From: [Actinomadura] parvosata subsp. kistnae
Lineage (GTDB): Bacteria > Actinomycetota > Actinomycetes > Streptosporangiales > Streptosporangiaceae
Assembly: GCF_900323885.1 (NCBI RefSeq)
Contig: NZ_OOHJ01000011.1
Coordinates: 414,790 to 478,789, forward strand
Reading direction: 5' to 3'
DNA: 64,000 nucleotides
Shown here: positions 26,291 to 34,397 of the stretch, piece after piece
Position numbering within the stretch: the first letter of the stretch is position 1
Layout: every line of letters starts with the position of its first letter
Notes under the pieces: generated by a model
Database searches by the model: none
What the model saw: the letters and a program-made list of their open reading frames with translations, nothing else
What the model was told of the DNA's origin: nothing
Program-made: the position numbers and the translations under genes

Positions 26291-26339
26291 TTGACCGCTG
26301 TTCTTCTGTCGACGTATAGGTTAGTAAAGTTTACTAACC
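26291..26339 (+). promoter_or_regulatory. ROK promoter and operator
   Basis: TTGACC (26291-26296) and TATAGG (26315-26320) are 18 bases apart and make a good vegetative promoter. Right at its downstream edge lies the palindrome TTAGTAAAGTTTACTAA, whose symmetry extends two bases on each side (26319-26339). This is the form of operator bound by ROK/NagC-type regulators. The adjacent ROK gene is the likely source of the binding protein and of autoregulation. Confidence 0.83.
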
Positions 26340-26357
26340 CCAGCGCGGGAGGCAGCG

Positions 26358-27554
26358 GTGAGCGATCCGGTTCCGGGGACCCCCAGTCTGCTCCGCGCCA
26401 TCAATGATCGCGCCGCCCTGCGGGTCCTGCTCGAGCGGGGCCCCCTCACGCGCCCCCAGATCGGCGCGCTCACGGGCCTGTCCAAGCCCACGGCCTCCCA
26501 GCTCCTGTCGCGGCTGCAGCAGGCGGGCCTGGTGGTGCTGGACGGCATCAGGGAGGGCCTGCCGGGCCGTACCGCGGAGGTCTACCGGATCAACCCGGCG
26601 GCGGCGTACGTGGGCGCGCTCGACGTCACCCCCGACCGCATCGAGGCCAGGGTGGCCGACATCACCGGCACGGTCGTGGGCGAGCACACGCTGCCCACCC
26701 CGCGCCGCCCCCACGGCGAGCTGGTCGACCGGCTCAACACCGCCCTGCTCGGCGCGCAGCCGCCGGACAAGCTGCGCCGCGTCGTCATCGGCGTGCAGGC
26801 CGCGATGGACCCGACCACCGGCCGGCTCGGGTACGCCGCCGCCAAGGACGTGCCCGGCTGGCACCTGCCCGACCTCGTGCCGACGCTCAGCGCCGGGCTC
26901 GGCGTCCCCGTGGACGTGGAGAACAACGTCAACCTGGTCGCGGTCGCCGAGCAGGCGCACGGCGCGGCCCGCGGCCAGCGCGACTTCGTGCTGCTGTGGG
27001 CCGACGCGGGCATCGGCGCGGCCGTCGTGCTGGGCGGCCGGGTGCACCGCGGCGCGACGGGCGGCGCGGGCGAGGTCGGCTACATGCCCGCGCCGGGCGC
27101 GCCCACGGCCCGCGAGTCCGGCCGCTACGCCGACCACGGCTACCAGGCACTGACCGGCGGGCAGGCGGTGCTCAAGCTGCTGCGCTCGTACGGCGTGCGC
27201 GGCGCCGACTTCCGCCAGGCCGTCGCGAACGCCGTGCGCGCGGCGGCGGGCACCGGCCAGCGGGCCGAGGACGCCAGAGCGGGGCTGCGGGACGTCGCCG
27301 CCCGCCTGGCCGTGGGCCTGGCCGCGATCACGGCGGTCGTGGACCCGGCGCTGATCGTGCTGACCGGCGGCGCCGTGCTGCCGGGCGGCGAGCTGCTGCG
27401 CGAGCTGGTCGAGCACGAGCTGCACGCGCTGACGATCCCCCGGCCGCCGGTGCGGCTGTCCACCGTCGAGGGCAACCCGGTCCTGGCAGGCGCCCTGGAC
27501 CTCGCGCTCGACGCCGTACGGGAGGAGGTCTTCGGCTCGACCGTCCCCATGTGA
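26358..27554 (+). CDS. ROK-family transcriptional regulator
   Basis: A 398-residue ROK regulator. An N-terminal MarR-like helix-turn-helix (LTRPQIGALTGLSKPTASQL at about 30-49) is followed by a sugar-kinase-like domain with VGALDVTPDRIEARVADI and the VENNVNLVAVAEQ region. The usual CxCGxxGC zinc motif of ROK sugar kinases is missing, and GEVGYMPAPGAP stands near its place. The start is GTG at 26358 after GGGAGG. It heads a sugar-import operon behind a palindromic operator, so it probably senses the imported sugar or its phosphate. Confidence 0.92.
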   Translation: MSDPVPGTPSLLRAINDRAALRVLLERGPLTRPQIGALTGLSKPTASQLLSRLQQAGLVVLDGIREGLPGRTAEVYRINPAAAYVGALDVTPDRIEARVADITGTVVGEHTLPTPRRPHGELVDRLNTALLGAQPPDKLRRVVIGVQAAMDPTTGRLGYAAAKDVPGWHLPDLVPTLSAGLGVPVDVENNVNLVAVAEQAHGAARGQRDFVLLWADAGIGAAVVLGGRVHRGATGGAGEVGYMPAPGAPTARESGRYADHGYQALTGGQAVLKLLRSYGVRGADFRQAVANAVRAAAGTGQRAEDARAGLRDVAARLAVGLAAITAVVDPALIVLTGGAVLPGGELLRELVEHELHALTIPRPPVRLSTVEGNPVLAGALDLALDAVREEVFGSTVPM

Positions 27555-27576
27555 TCGATGGCAGGAGGCACCCCCC

Positions 27577-28908
27577 GTGCGCTTCGTCCCCCTGGCTGTC
27601 GCCGCGGCTCTCGCGCTGACCGCCTGCACCGCGAACCGGCAGGCCGGGCCCTCGCTCGGCGACCGGCCCCGTCCCTCAGGATCGGCCTCGCAGTCCCTTC
27701 CGGCCGCCACGATCGAGCTGTGGCACGGCTTCTCGACCGACGCCGAGGTCAAGGCGTTCGAGCAGGCCATCGCCGGCTTCCGCAAGAAGTTCCCGCAGAT
27801 CACCGTCAAGGCCGTCAAGGGCGTCCAGGACGACCAGATCACCCAGGCCATCCGCGGCGGCCGGGCGCCCGACGTCGCGGCCTCGTTCACCACCGACAAC
27901 GTCGCCCAATGGTGCAGGTCGGGAGCGTTCCAGGACCTCACGCCGGTGATCCGGCAGGACGGCGTGGACCTGTCGGTGCTGCCGGCGGTGGCACGTTCCT
28001 ACACGGCGTTCGAGGGCCGGCAGTGCACGCTGCCGCTGCTCGCCGACGCGTACGGCCTGTACTACAACAAGGCCCTGATGAAGGGCGAGCGGCCGCCCAG
28101 GACGCTGAGCGAGCTGACCGCGCTGGCCAAGAAGCTGACGGTCAGGAACGCCAAGGGCGACATCGAGGTGGCCGGTTTCATCCCCAGCGTGCAGTACTAC
28201 GAGAACAGCCCCAGCCACCTGGCCCCCATGGTCGGCGCGACCTGGTACCACCCCGACGGCACCTCGGCCATCGGCTCCGACCCGGCCTGGAAGAAGCTGC
28301 TGACCTGGCAGAAGGAGCTGGTCGACTGGTACGGCCACGACAAGCTGGACACCTTCCGCAAGGGCCTGGGCGACGAGTGGAGCGCCGAGCACCCGTTCTA
28401 CAAGGGCAAGGTCGCCATGGTCCTCGACGGCGAGTGGCGCAACGCCATGATCGCCAACGAGGCGAAGGACCTCGACTACGGCACCGCCCCGCTGCCCGTC
28501 GCCGACGACCGCCCCGACCTGTACGGCAGCGGCTTCACCGCGGGCACCGTGATCGGCGTGCCGAAGGGCGCGAAGCACCCGCAGCAGGCGTGGGAGCTGG
28601 TCAAGCACCTCACCACGGACACCGCGTCGCTGGTGACCCTGTCGAACGCGCTGCGCAACGTCCCCACGACGCAGGCGTCGATGCGGTCACCCGACCTCGC
28701 CAAGGACGCCAACTTCGCCACATTCCTCGGCATCTTCTCCCACCCGAAGACCTCGACCCTGCCGGCCGCCGTCAACAGCGTCTTCAACCAGGAGGCCATG
28801 GCCTCGTTCATGGCCAAGTGGGAGAAGGGCGGCGTACCGGACCTGGACGCCGGGCTCAAGGGCGTGGACAAGCTGATCGACGACAAGCTGAAGCTGTCCG
28901 GAGGCTGA
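27577..28908 (+). CDS. Sugar ABC transporter substrate-binding lipoprotein
   Basis: A 443-residue family 1 extracellular solute-binding protein. The lipobox LTAC places the lipidated Cys at residue 17. The mature protein has TIELWHGFSTDAEVKAFEQ at the start and the usual YGLYYNKALM and KGKVAMVLDGEW segments, as in maltose and oligosaccharide binders. GTG start at 27577. It precedes two permease genes, but no ATPase gene is in the operon, so a shared MsiK-type ATPase elsewhere is likely, as is common in actinomycetes. Confidence 0.93.
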   Translation: MRFVPLAVAAALALTACTANRQAGPSLGDRPRPSGSASQSLPAATIELWHGFSTDAEVKAFEQAIAGFRKKFPQITVKAVKGVQDDQITQAIRGGRAPDVAASFTTDNVAQWCRSGAFQDLTPVIRQDGVDLSVLPAVARSYTAFEGRQCTLPLLADAYGLYYNKALMKGERPPRTLSELTALAKKLTVRNAKGDIEVAGFIPSVQYYENSPSHLAPMVGATWYHPDGTSAIGSDPAWKKLLTWQKELVDWYGHDKLDTFRKGLGDEWSAEHPFYKGKVAMVLDGEWRNAMIANEAKDLDYGTAPLPVADDRPDLYGSGFTAGTVIGVPKGAKHPQQAWELVKHLTTDTASLVTLSNALRNVPTTQASMRSPDLAKDANFATFLGIFSHPKTSTLPAAVNSVFNQEAMASFMAKWEKGGVPDLDAGLKGVDKLIDDKLKLSGG

Positions 28909-28909
28909 C

Positions 28910-29854
28910 GTGAGCGCGCTCTCCCACGGGCTCCCCCACCGCCGGCTGCGCGACCGGGAGGGCCTGCGGGCCCTCGTCTGGCTGGCGCCGTGGCTCACCG
29001 GGGTGGCGATCTTCTTCGTCTACCCGCTGCTGTCCACGGTGTACTTCTCCTTCCACCGCTACGACATGTACACGCTGGAGTTCACCGGCCTCGACAACTA
29101 CCGCTACCTGCTGCACGACCCCAGGGTGCGCACGTCGGCGGCGAACACGCTGTGGCTGGTGGCCGTCATGGTGCCGGCCACCGTGCTGTTCTCGCTGGCC
29201 CTGGCGCAGCTCGTGGTCAGGCTCAAGGCCGGGGCCGGCCTGTTCCGCACGATCTTCTACCTGCCCTCGCTGGTGCCGGCCGCCGCGGGCACGATCACGT
29301 TCGTCTTCCTGCTGAACCCGGCCACGGGGCCGTGGAACCAGTTCCTGGCGCTGTTCGGGATCCGCGGCCCCGACTGGTTCGGCGACCCGGCCTGGTCCAA
29401 GCCGAGCCTGACGCTGCTGTCGCTGTGGGGCTGCGGCCAGCTCATGGTGATCTTCATGGCGGCGCTCCTGGACGTGCCGCGGCACCTGTACGAGGCCGCC
29501 GCCATCGACGGCGCCGGCCCGTGGCGGCAGTTCCGCAGCGTGACGCTCCCCGCGATCGCGCCCGTCCTGATGTTCTCCCTGGTGACGAACGTCATCTACG
29601 CCCTGCAGTACTTCAGCCAGGCCATGATCGCCTCCCGCGTGGCCTCGGGCGTGACGGACTCGCCGGGCAGCTCCTTCACCCCCGGCTACCCGGAGGAGTC
29701 GCTGCTCACGCTGCCGCAGTGGCTGTTCCAGGTCGGCTTCCGCGACTACACGATGGGGTACGCCTGCGTGCTCGCCCTCCTCCTGTTCGCCGCCTCGATG
29801 ATCTTCACGCTGCTCCTGCTGCGGCAGTTCCGCCGGGCCGGGGAGGTGTCGTGA
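28910..29854 (+). CDS. Sugar ABC transporter permease (MalF type)
   Basis: A 314-residue permease with six membrane helices. The EAA loop is visible as EAAAIDGAGPWRQFRSVTLPAI, the site that contacts the ATPase. It starts at GTG 28910, one base after the binding-protein stop, and overlaps the next permease by GTGA. An Arg-rich N terminus (HRRLRDRE) is followed by the first helix at about 22-42. It forms the heterodimeric channel with the following gene product. Confidence 0.93.
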   Translation: MSALSHGLPHRRLRDREGLRALVWLAPWLTGVAIFFVYPLLSTVYFSFHRYDMYTLEFTGLDNYRYLLHDPRVRTSAANTLWLVAVMVPATVLFSLALAQLVVRLKAGAGLFRTIFYLPSLVPAAAGTITFVFLLNPATGPWNQFLALFGIRGPDWFGDPAWSKPSLTLLSLWGCGQLMVIFMAALLDVPRHLYEAAAIDGAGPWRQFRSVTLPAIAPVLMFSLVTNVIYALQYFSQAMIASRVASGVTDSPGSSFTPGYPEESLLTLPQWLFQVGFRDYTMGYACVLALLLFAASMIFTLLLLRQFRRAGEVS

Positions 29855-30744
29855 ACGCCACGATCACCACGCCCCGCCAGGTCCTCGCGAGCGGCTCCCG
29901 CCGCCAGGGGCTCCGGGCGCGCCGCCGGCGGGCGCTGCTGTGGGTCGCCACGCACGCCCTGGCGGTCGCGCTGGCGCTGATGTTCCTGGCCCCGGTCGTC
30001 TTCATCGGCCTGACCGCGCTGATGAGCGACCAGCAGGCGCTGACCAGCGACCTGTGGCCGCACGAGTGGAGCTGGGCGAACTTCGCGGAGGTCTTCGAGA
30101 AGTCCGCGCTGCTGCGCTGGGCCGGCAACACGTTCCTGTACGCGACGCTCGCCACGCTGTTCACCGTGGTCTCGTCGGTGCCCACGGCCTATGCGCTGGC
30201 CCGCTTCCGCTTCCGCGGGCGCAGGGCGGCGTTCCTGCTGGTCGTCACCGCCATGATGCTGCCGCCGCAGGTCGTCGCGGTGCCGATCTACCTGGTGTGG
30301 GCGCGGCTGGGGCTGACCGGGACCCTGTGGCCGCTCATCCTGCCAACGCTGCTCGGGGACGCGTTCTCGATCTTCCTGCTGCGGCAGTTCCTGCTCACGA
30401 TCCCGCGCGACTACACCGACGCGGCCCGGGTGGACGGCTGCACGGACCTCATGACCCTGCTCAAGGTGATCCTGCCGATGGCCAGGCCGGCGGTGGCGGC
30501 CGTGGCCCTGTTCCAGTTCTTCTACTGCTGGAACGACTACTACGGGCCGCTGCTGTACGCCGGGGTCGAGCAGCGGGACCTGACGCTGTCGCTCGGCCTG
30601 GCCACGTTCAAGGCGTTCCACAGCGTGCAGTGGAACCTCACCATGGCGGCCACCCTGCTGGTGACCGCCCCGGTGATCGTCGTGTTCTTCCTCGCCCAGC
30701 GGGTCTTCATCGAGGGCGTGACGTTGACGGGGGTGAAGGGTTGA
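29851..30744 (+). CDS. Sugar ABC transporter permease (MalG type)
   Basis: A 297-residue permease with six helices. The EAA-loop equivalent is DAARVDGCTDLMTLLKVILP. A basic N terminus (SRRQGLRARRRR) leads into the first helix near 32-52. The GTG at 29851 overlaps the stop of the MalF-type gene, and its own stop forms TTGA with the TTG of the GH4 gene. The tight spacing shows one operon for uptake and breakdown of a single sugar. Confidence 0.93.
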   Translation: MNATITTPRQVLASGSRRQGLRARRRRALLWVATHALAVALALMFLAPVVFIGLTALMSDQQALTSDLWPHEWSWANFAEVFEKSALLRWAGNTFLYATLATLFTVVSSVPTAYALARFRFRGRRAAFLLVVTAMMLPPQVVAVPIYLVWARLGLTGTLWPLILPTLLGDAFSIFLLRQFLLTIPRDYTDAARVDGCTDLMTLLKVILPMARPAVAAVALFQFFYCWNDYYGPLLYAGVEQRDLTLSLGLATFKAFHSVQWNLTMAATLLVTAPVIVVFFLAQRVFIEGVTLTGVKG

Positions 30745-32000
30745 GACTCGCGGTGGTCGGGGGCGGCTCGACGTACACGCCGGAGCTGGTGGACGGGATC
30801 GCGCGGCTGCGCGAGGAGCTGCCGGTGACGCAACTGGCCCTCGTCGACCCGGACGCGGCGCGGCTGGAGCGGGTGGCGGGCATGGCGCGGCGGATGCTGG
30901 CCCACGCCGGGCATCCGGCGCGGGTGCTGGCCACCTCCTCGCTCGCGCGCGGCGCCGAGGGGGCGGACGCGGTGCTGTTCCAGCTCAGGGTGGGCGGGCA
31001 GGCGGCCCGCGACGTGGACGAGCGGCTGCCGCTGCGGTGCGGGTGCGTGGGGCAGGAGACGACCGGCGCCGGCGGGCTGGCCAAGGCGCTGCGTACGGTG
31101 CCGGTCGTGCTGGAGCTGGCCTCGGTCGTCCGCGAGGTGGCCCCGGCGGCGTGGATCGTCGACTTCACGAACCCGGTCGGCATCGTCACCAGGGCGCTGC
31201 TCGACGCCGGGCACCGCGCCATCGGCCTGTGCAACGTCGCCATCGGCTTCCAGCGCCGCTTCGCCGCCTGGCTCGGCGCCGACCCCGCGCGCGTCGCGCT
31301 CGGCCACGTCGGGCTCAACCACCTGACGTGGGAGCGGTCGGTCACCCTGGACGGCGCGGAGGTGCTGCCGGAGCTGCTGCGCGCGCACGGGCCGGAGCTG
31401 GCCGCGTCGCTGGGCCTGCGGCCCGGGCTGCTGGCCCGGCTCGGCGCCGTCCCCTCCTACTACCTGCGCTACTTCTACGCCCACGACGAGGTGGTCCGCG
31501 AGCAGCGCGCGAAGCCGACGCGCGCGGCCGAGGTGGCGGAGATGGAGGCGCGGCTGCTGGAGCTGTACGCGGACCCGGCCGTGGTGACCAAGCCCGACCT
31601 GCTGTCGCGGCGGGGCGGGGCGTTCTACTCGGAGGCGGCCGTCGCGCTCGTCGCCTCGCTGCTCGGCGACCGGGGCGACACCCAGGTGGTGAACCTGCGC
31701 AACGCGGGCACGCTGCCGTTCCTGCCGGACGAGGCGGTGATCGAGGTACCGGCGGCCGTCACCGCGTCGGGGGCCGTGCCGCTGCCGGTGCCGCCCGTGG
31801 AGCCCCTGTACGCGGGGCTGATCGCGCACGTGTCCGCGTACGAGACGCTGGCCCTGGAGGCGGCCCTGCACGGCGGCGCGGACCGGGTCAGGGACGCCCT
31901 GCTCGCCCACCCCCTCATCGGCCAGGACGAGCTCGCCGAGGAGCTGACGGGCCTGCTGCTGGAGGCCGGGCGGGAGCACCTGCCGTGGGCGGTGGGCTAG
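30741..32000 (+). CDS. GH4 family 6-phospho-glycosidase
   Basis: A 419-residue glycoside hydrolase family 4 protein. The NAD-binding start is VVGGGSTYTPELV. The metal and substrate motifs FTNPVGIV, GLCNVAIG (with the metal Cys) and GLNHLTW (with the metal His) are all present. GH4 enzymes cleave 6-phosphorylated glycosides by NAD- and Mn-dependent oxidation and elimination; this sequence is closest in form to 6-phospho-beta-glucosidases. TTG start at 30741 overlaps the permease stop. Since import here is by ABC transport, phosphorylation must come from a kinase, probably the next gene. Confidence 0.9.
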   Translation: MRLAVVGGGSTYTPELVDGIARLREELPVTQLALVDPDAARLERVAGMARRMLAHAGHPARVLATSSLARGAEGADAVLFQLRVGGQAARDVDERLPLRCGCVGQETTGAGGLAKALRTVPVVLELASVVREVAPAAWIVDFTNPVGIVTRALLDAGHRAIGLCNVAIGFQRRFAAWLGADPARVALGHVGLNHLTWERSVTLDGAEVLPELLRAHGPELAASLGLRPGLLARLGAVPSYYLRYFYAHDEVVREQRAKPTRAAEVAEMEARLLELYADPAVVTKPDLLSRRGGAFYSEAAVALVASLLGDRGDTQVVNLRNAGTLPFLPDEAVIEVPAAVTASGAVPLPVPPVEPLYAGLIAHVSAYETLALEAALHGGADRVRDALLAHPLIGQDELAEELTGLLLEAGREHLPWAVG

Positions 32001-32974
32001 TGCGCCTGGTGCTGGCCGTGGACGGCGGCAACAGCAAGACCGACGTGGCCGTCGTGTCGGAGCACGGGCAGGTGCTGGCCGCCGCCCGGTCGGGGCCGTT
32101 CCTGCCGCAGCGGGACGGCGTGGCGGCGGCGCTGGACGTGGTCGCGGCGGCGCTCGGCGCGCTGCCGGACGGGGTGCCGCGCGCCGGGTTCCACCACGTG
32201 TCGGCCTGCCTGGCGGGCGCCGACCTGCCCGTGGAGGAGGAGGCGCTGGCCGCCGGGTTCGTCGCGCGCGGGCTGGGCGCGGACGTGGTGGTGCGCAACG
32301 ACACGTTCGCGCTGCTGCGGGCCGGAGCGTCGGCGCCGTGGGGGGTGGCCGTGGTGTGCGGCGCCGGCATCAACGCGGTCGGCGTCTCCCCCACCGGCGC
32401 CGTCGCCCGCTTCCCCGCGCTCGGCCGCATCAGCGGCGACTGGGGCGGCGGGCAGGGGCTGGGCGCGGAGGCGCTGTGGCACGCGGCCCGCGCCGAGGAC
32501 GGTAGGGGCGCGCCGACCGCGCTGGCCGGGCTGGTGGCCGCCCACTTCGGCGCTTCGACCGTGGAGGAGGTCGTGCTGGGCCTGCACTTCGGCCGGATCG
32601 ACGAGGAGAGCCTGCACGAGCTGTCGCCCGGCGTGCTGGCGGCGGCCCGCGACGGCGACGCGGTGGCCACGGCGCTGGTGGAGCGGCAGGCGGAGGAGGT
32701 GACGGTGCTCGCCGAGGTGTGCCTGCGGCGGCTCGGCCTGCTCGGGACGCCGGCCGAGGTGGTGCTGGGCGGCGGGCTACTGACGGCCGGGGACCCGCTG
32801 CTGACGGGGCTGCTGGACGAGCTGTTCGCGCGGCGGGCGCCGCTCGCGCGGCTCGTGGTGGCGCGCCTGCCGCCCGTCATGGGGGCGGGGCTGCTGGGGC
32901 TGGAGCGCCTGGGCGCCGGGAAGGCCGCCCTGGCGCGCCTGCGCTCCTGCTACCTCACGGGCGCGCCAGGGTGA
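32000..32974 (+). CDS. BadF/BcrA-type sugar kinase (N-acetylglucosamine kinase-like)
   Basis: A 324-residue ASKHA kinase. The phosphate loop VLAVDGGNSKTDVAVV is at the N terminus. A second ATP motif VVCGAGINAVGVSP, the ISGDWGGGQGLG segment and VVLGGGLLTAG complete the fold. Members phosphorylate N-acetylglucosamine or related sugars. The GTG start at 32000 overlaps the last base of the GH4 stop. With the upstream ABC importer and GH4 enzyme it probably phosphorylates the imported glycoside or its product; order of steps is inferred. Confidence 0.88.
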   Translation: MRLVLAVDGGNSKTDVAVVSEHGQVLAAARSGPFLPQRDGVAAALDVVAAALGALPDGVPRAGFHHVSACLAGADLPVEEEALAAGFVARGLGADVVVRNDTFALLRAGASAPWGVAVVCGAGINAVGVSPTGAVARFPALGRISGDWGGGQGLGAEALWHAARAEDGRGAPTALAGLVAAHFGASTVEEVVLGLHFGRIDEESLHELSPGVLAAARDGDAVATALVERQAEEVTVLAEVCLRRLGLLGTPAEVVLGGGLLTAGDPLLTGLLDELFARRAPLARLVVARLPPVMGAGLLGLERLGAGKAALARLRSCYLTGAPG

Positions 32975-33078
32975 GTCACCTTCGGGTCAGGCGGGGCCGC
33001 CGGACAGGTCCGCGCCCCGGTGAGTCGCCGTGCGGTCAGGCGGGGCCGTCGGACTCGCCGGACGGGTCCGCGCCGTCG
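32965..33078. repeat. Direct duplication of an Lrp gene 3' end
   Basis: Two adjacent copies of about 48 bases share GTCAGGCGGGGCCG and GTCCGCGCC. The right copy (about 33020-33078) contains the stop and last codons of the Lrp gene. The left copy (about 32972-33019) lies downstream of it, up to the end of the kinase gene. Confidence 0.7.
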
Positions 33079-33521
33079 GGGTCGACGTTGGGCGCGCGGT
33101 GCTCGTAAGGGGTGCTCAGCACGACCGTGGTGCGGGTCGAGACGTTGGCCGAGGCCCTGATCTGCTGCAGCAGGTCTTCCAGCGCGGCCGGGGAGGCCAC
33201 CCGCACCTTGAGGATGTAGCTCTCGTCGCCGGCCACGCTGTGGCACGCCTCGATGGCGGCCAGGTGGGCCAGCCGCTCGGGCGCGTCGTCGGGCGCGGCC
33301 GGGTCGATCGGCTTGATCGACACGAACGCGGTCAGCGGCAGCCCCACCGCGTCGTGGTCGATGATCGCGGCGTAGCCGCGCACGACCCCGCGCTTCTCCA
33401 GGCGGCGTACGCGCTGGTGCACCGCCGACACGGACAGCCCGGTCTCCCGGGCGAGGTCGGTGAAGCTCATGCGGCCGTCGCTGGCCAGCAGCGTGACGAT
33501 CCGGCGGTCGATCTCCTCCAT
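33036..33521 (-). CDS. Lrp/AsnC-family transcriptional regulator
   Basis: A 161-residue Lrp-type regulator. The N-terminal helix-turn-helix (MSFTDLARETGLSVSAVHQR, about 18-37) is followed by the RRLEKRGVVRGYAAIID linker. A RAM effector domain ends near residue 140. A short Asp/Pro/Gly-rich tail follows. It is convergent with the sugar kinase and has its own short upstream gap to the conservon GTPase gene. The effector is probably an amino acid; targets are unknown. Confidence 0.93.
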   Translation of the reverse strand: MEEIDRRIVTLLASDGRMSFTDLARETGLSVSAVHQRVRRLEKRGVVRGYAAIIDHDAVGLPLTAFVSIKPIDPAAPDDAPERLAHLAAIEACHSVAGDESYILKVRVASPAALEDLLQQIRASANVSTRTTVVLSTPYEHRAPNVDPDGADPSGESDGPA

Positions 33522-33545
33522 CGCATCAAAGGTAGCCGGTCATGG

Positions 33546-34139
33546 TCACGACATGGTCCCGACCGGGGAGGCTCCTCTGCGCATCGCGTGCTCGACCAGG
33601 GTGATGAGCACCTCCCTGCCGGAGTCGCGGCGGCGCGCGTCGCAGCGCACGATCGGGATGTCCGGCTCCAGGCCGATCGCCGAGCGCACCTCGCCGACAG
33701 TGAAGGGCGAGACGCCGTCGAAGCAGTTCAGGGCCACGATGAACGGCTGGTCGCGCTTCTCGAAGTAGTCGACGGAGGGGAAGCAGTCGTCCAGCCGCCG
33801 GGTGTCGGCCAGCACGACCGCGCCCAGCGCGCCCATGGCCAGCTCGTCCCACACGAAGAAGAAGCGCTCCTGGCCCGGCGTGCCGAACAGGTAGAGCATG
33901 TAGTCGTTGCGGATCGTGATGCGGCCGAAGTCCATCGCCACGGTGGTGGTGAGCTTGCGCTCGACGCCGGACAGGTCGTCGACGTGGGTGCCCGCCTGGG
34001 TGAGCGCCTCCTCCGTACGGAGAGGCCTGGTCTCGGACACGGCGCCGACCATCGTGGTCTTGCCCGCACCGAATCCACCCGCGATCAAGATCTTGATCGC
34101 GGTCGGCAGCCGCCAACGGTCTATGCGACCGAATTCCAT
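33546..34139 (-). CDS. Conservon-type GTP-binding protein (CvnD-like)
   Basis: A 197-residue small GTPase of the Streptomyces conservon D type. The P-loop is GGFGAGKTT near residues 20-28, the DTPG equivalent reads FGTPGQERF near 84-92, and ALNCFDG gives the base-recognition loop. Conservons normally have four genes (sensor kinase-like, roadblock, DUF742, GTPase); none of the other three is adjacent. It may be an orphan or act with partners encoded elsewhere. The ATG at 34139 is chosen for the family start; the frame is open further upstream. Confidence 0.9.
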   Translation of the reverse strand: MEFGRIDRWRLPTAIKILIAGGFGAGKTTMVGAVSETRPLRTEEALTQAGTHVDDLSGVERKLTTTVAMDFGRITIRNDYMLYLFGTPGQERFFFVWDELAMGALGAVVLADTRRLDDCFPSVDYFEKRDQPFIVALNCFDGVSPFTVGEVRSAIGLEPDIPIVRCDARRRDSGREVLITLVEHAMRRGASPVGTMS

Positions 34140-34397
34140 CCAGCACCGCCCGTACCTATCCCGCGCATGCGCGGCCCCGCCCCTGAGGTGCCGGTCAGTG
34201 GCACCTGTCAAGGTTCGCCTGAGAGGGGTCGATCCACATGCCTGGCATCGAGACACCCTAGCAACGCCACATTTTCCACTCAAGCCGCAATCTTTTACAA
34301 GAAACAAAATGTCACGGTTTGTCGCCTCAAGCCACTTTTTTCGCGGATCTAACAAGGCTGGTGTCAAGTTTGTCTGTCATGGAATCAGACGAGTCCT

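Noticed and set aside
23923..26319. 798-codon open frame on the plus strand
   Set aside because: It is antisense to helD, Gly/Val/His-rich, and follows from the codon bias of the real gene.
34081..34100. 20-base palindrome GCGATCAAGATCTTGATCGC
   Set aside because: It lies inside the conservon GTPase gene and encodes the conserved IKILIA strand before the P-loop; the symmetry follows from codons ATC-AAG-ATC.
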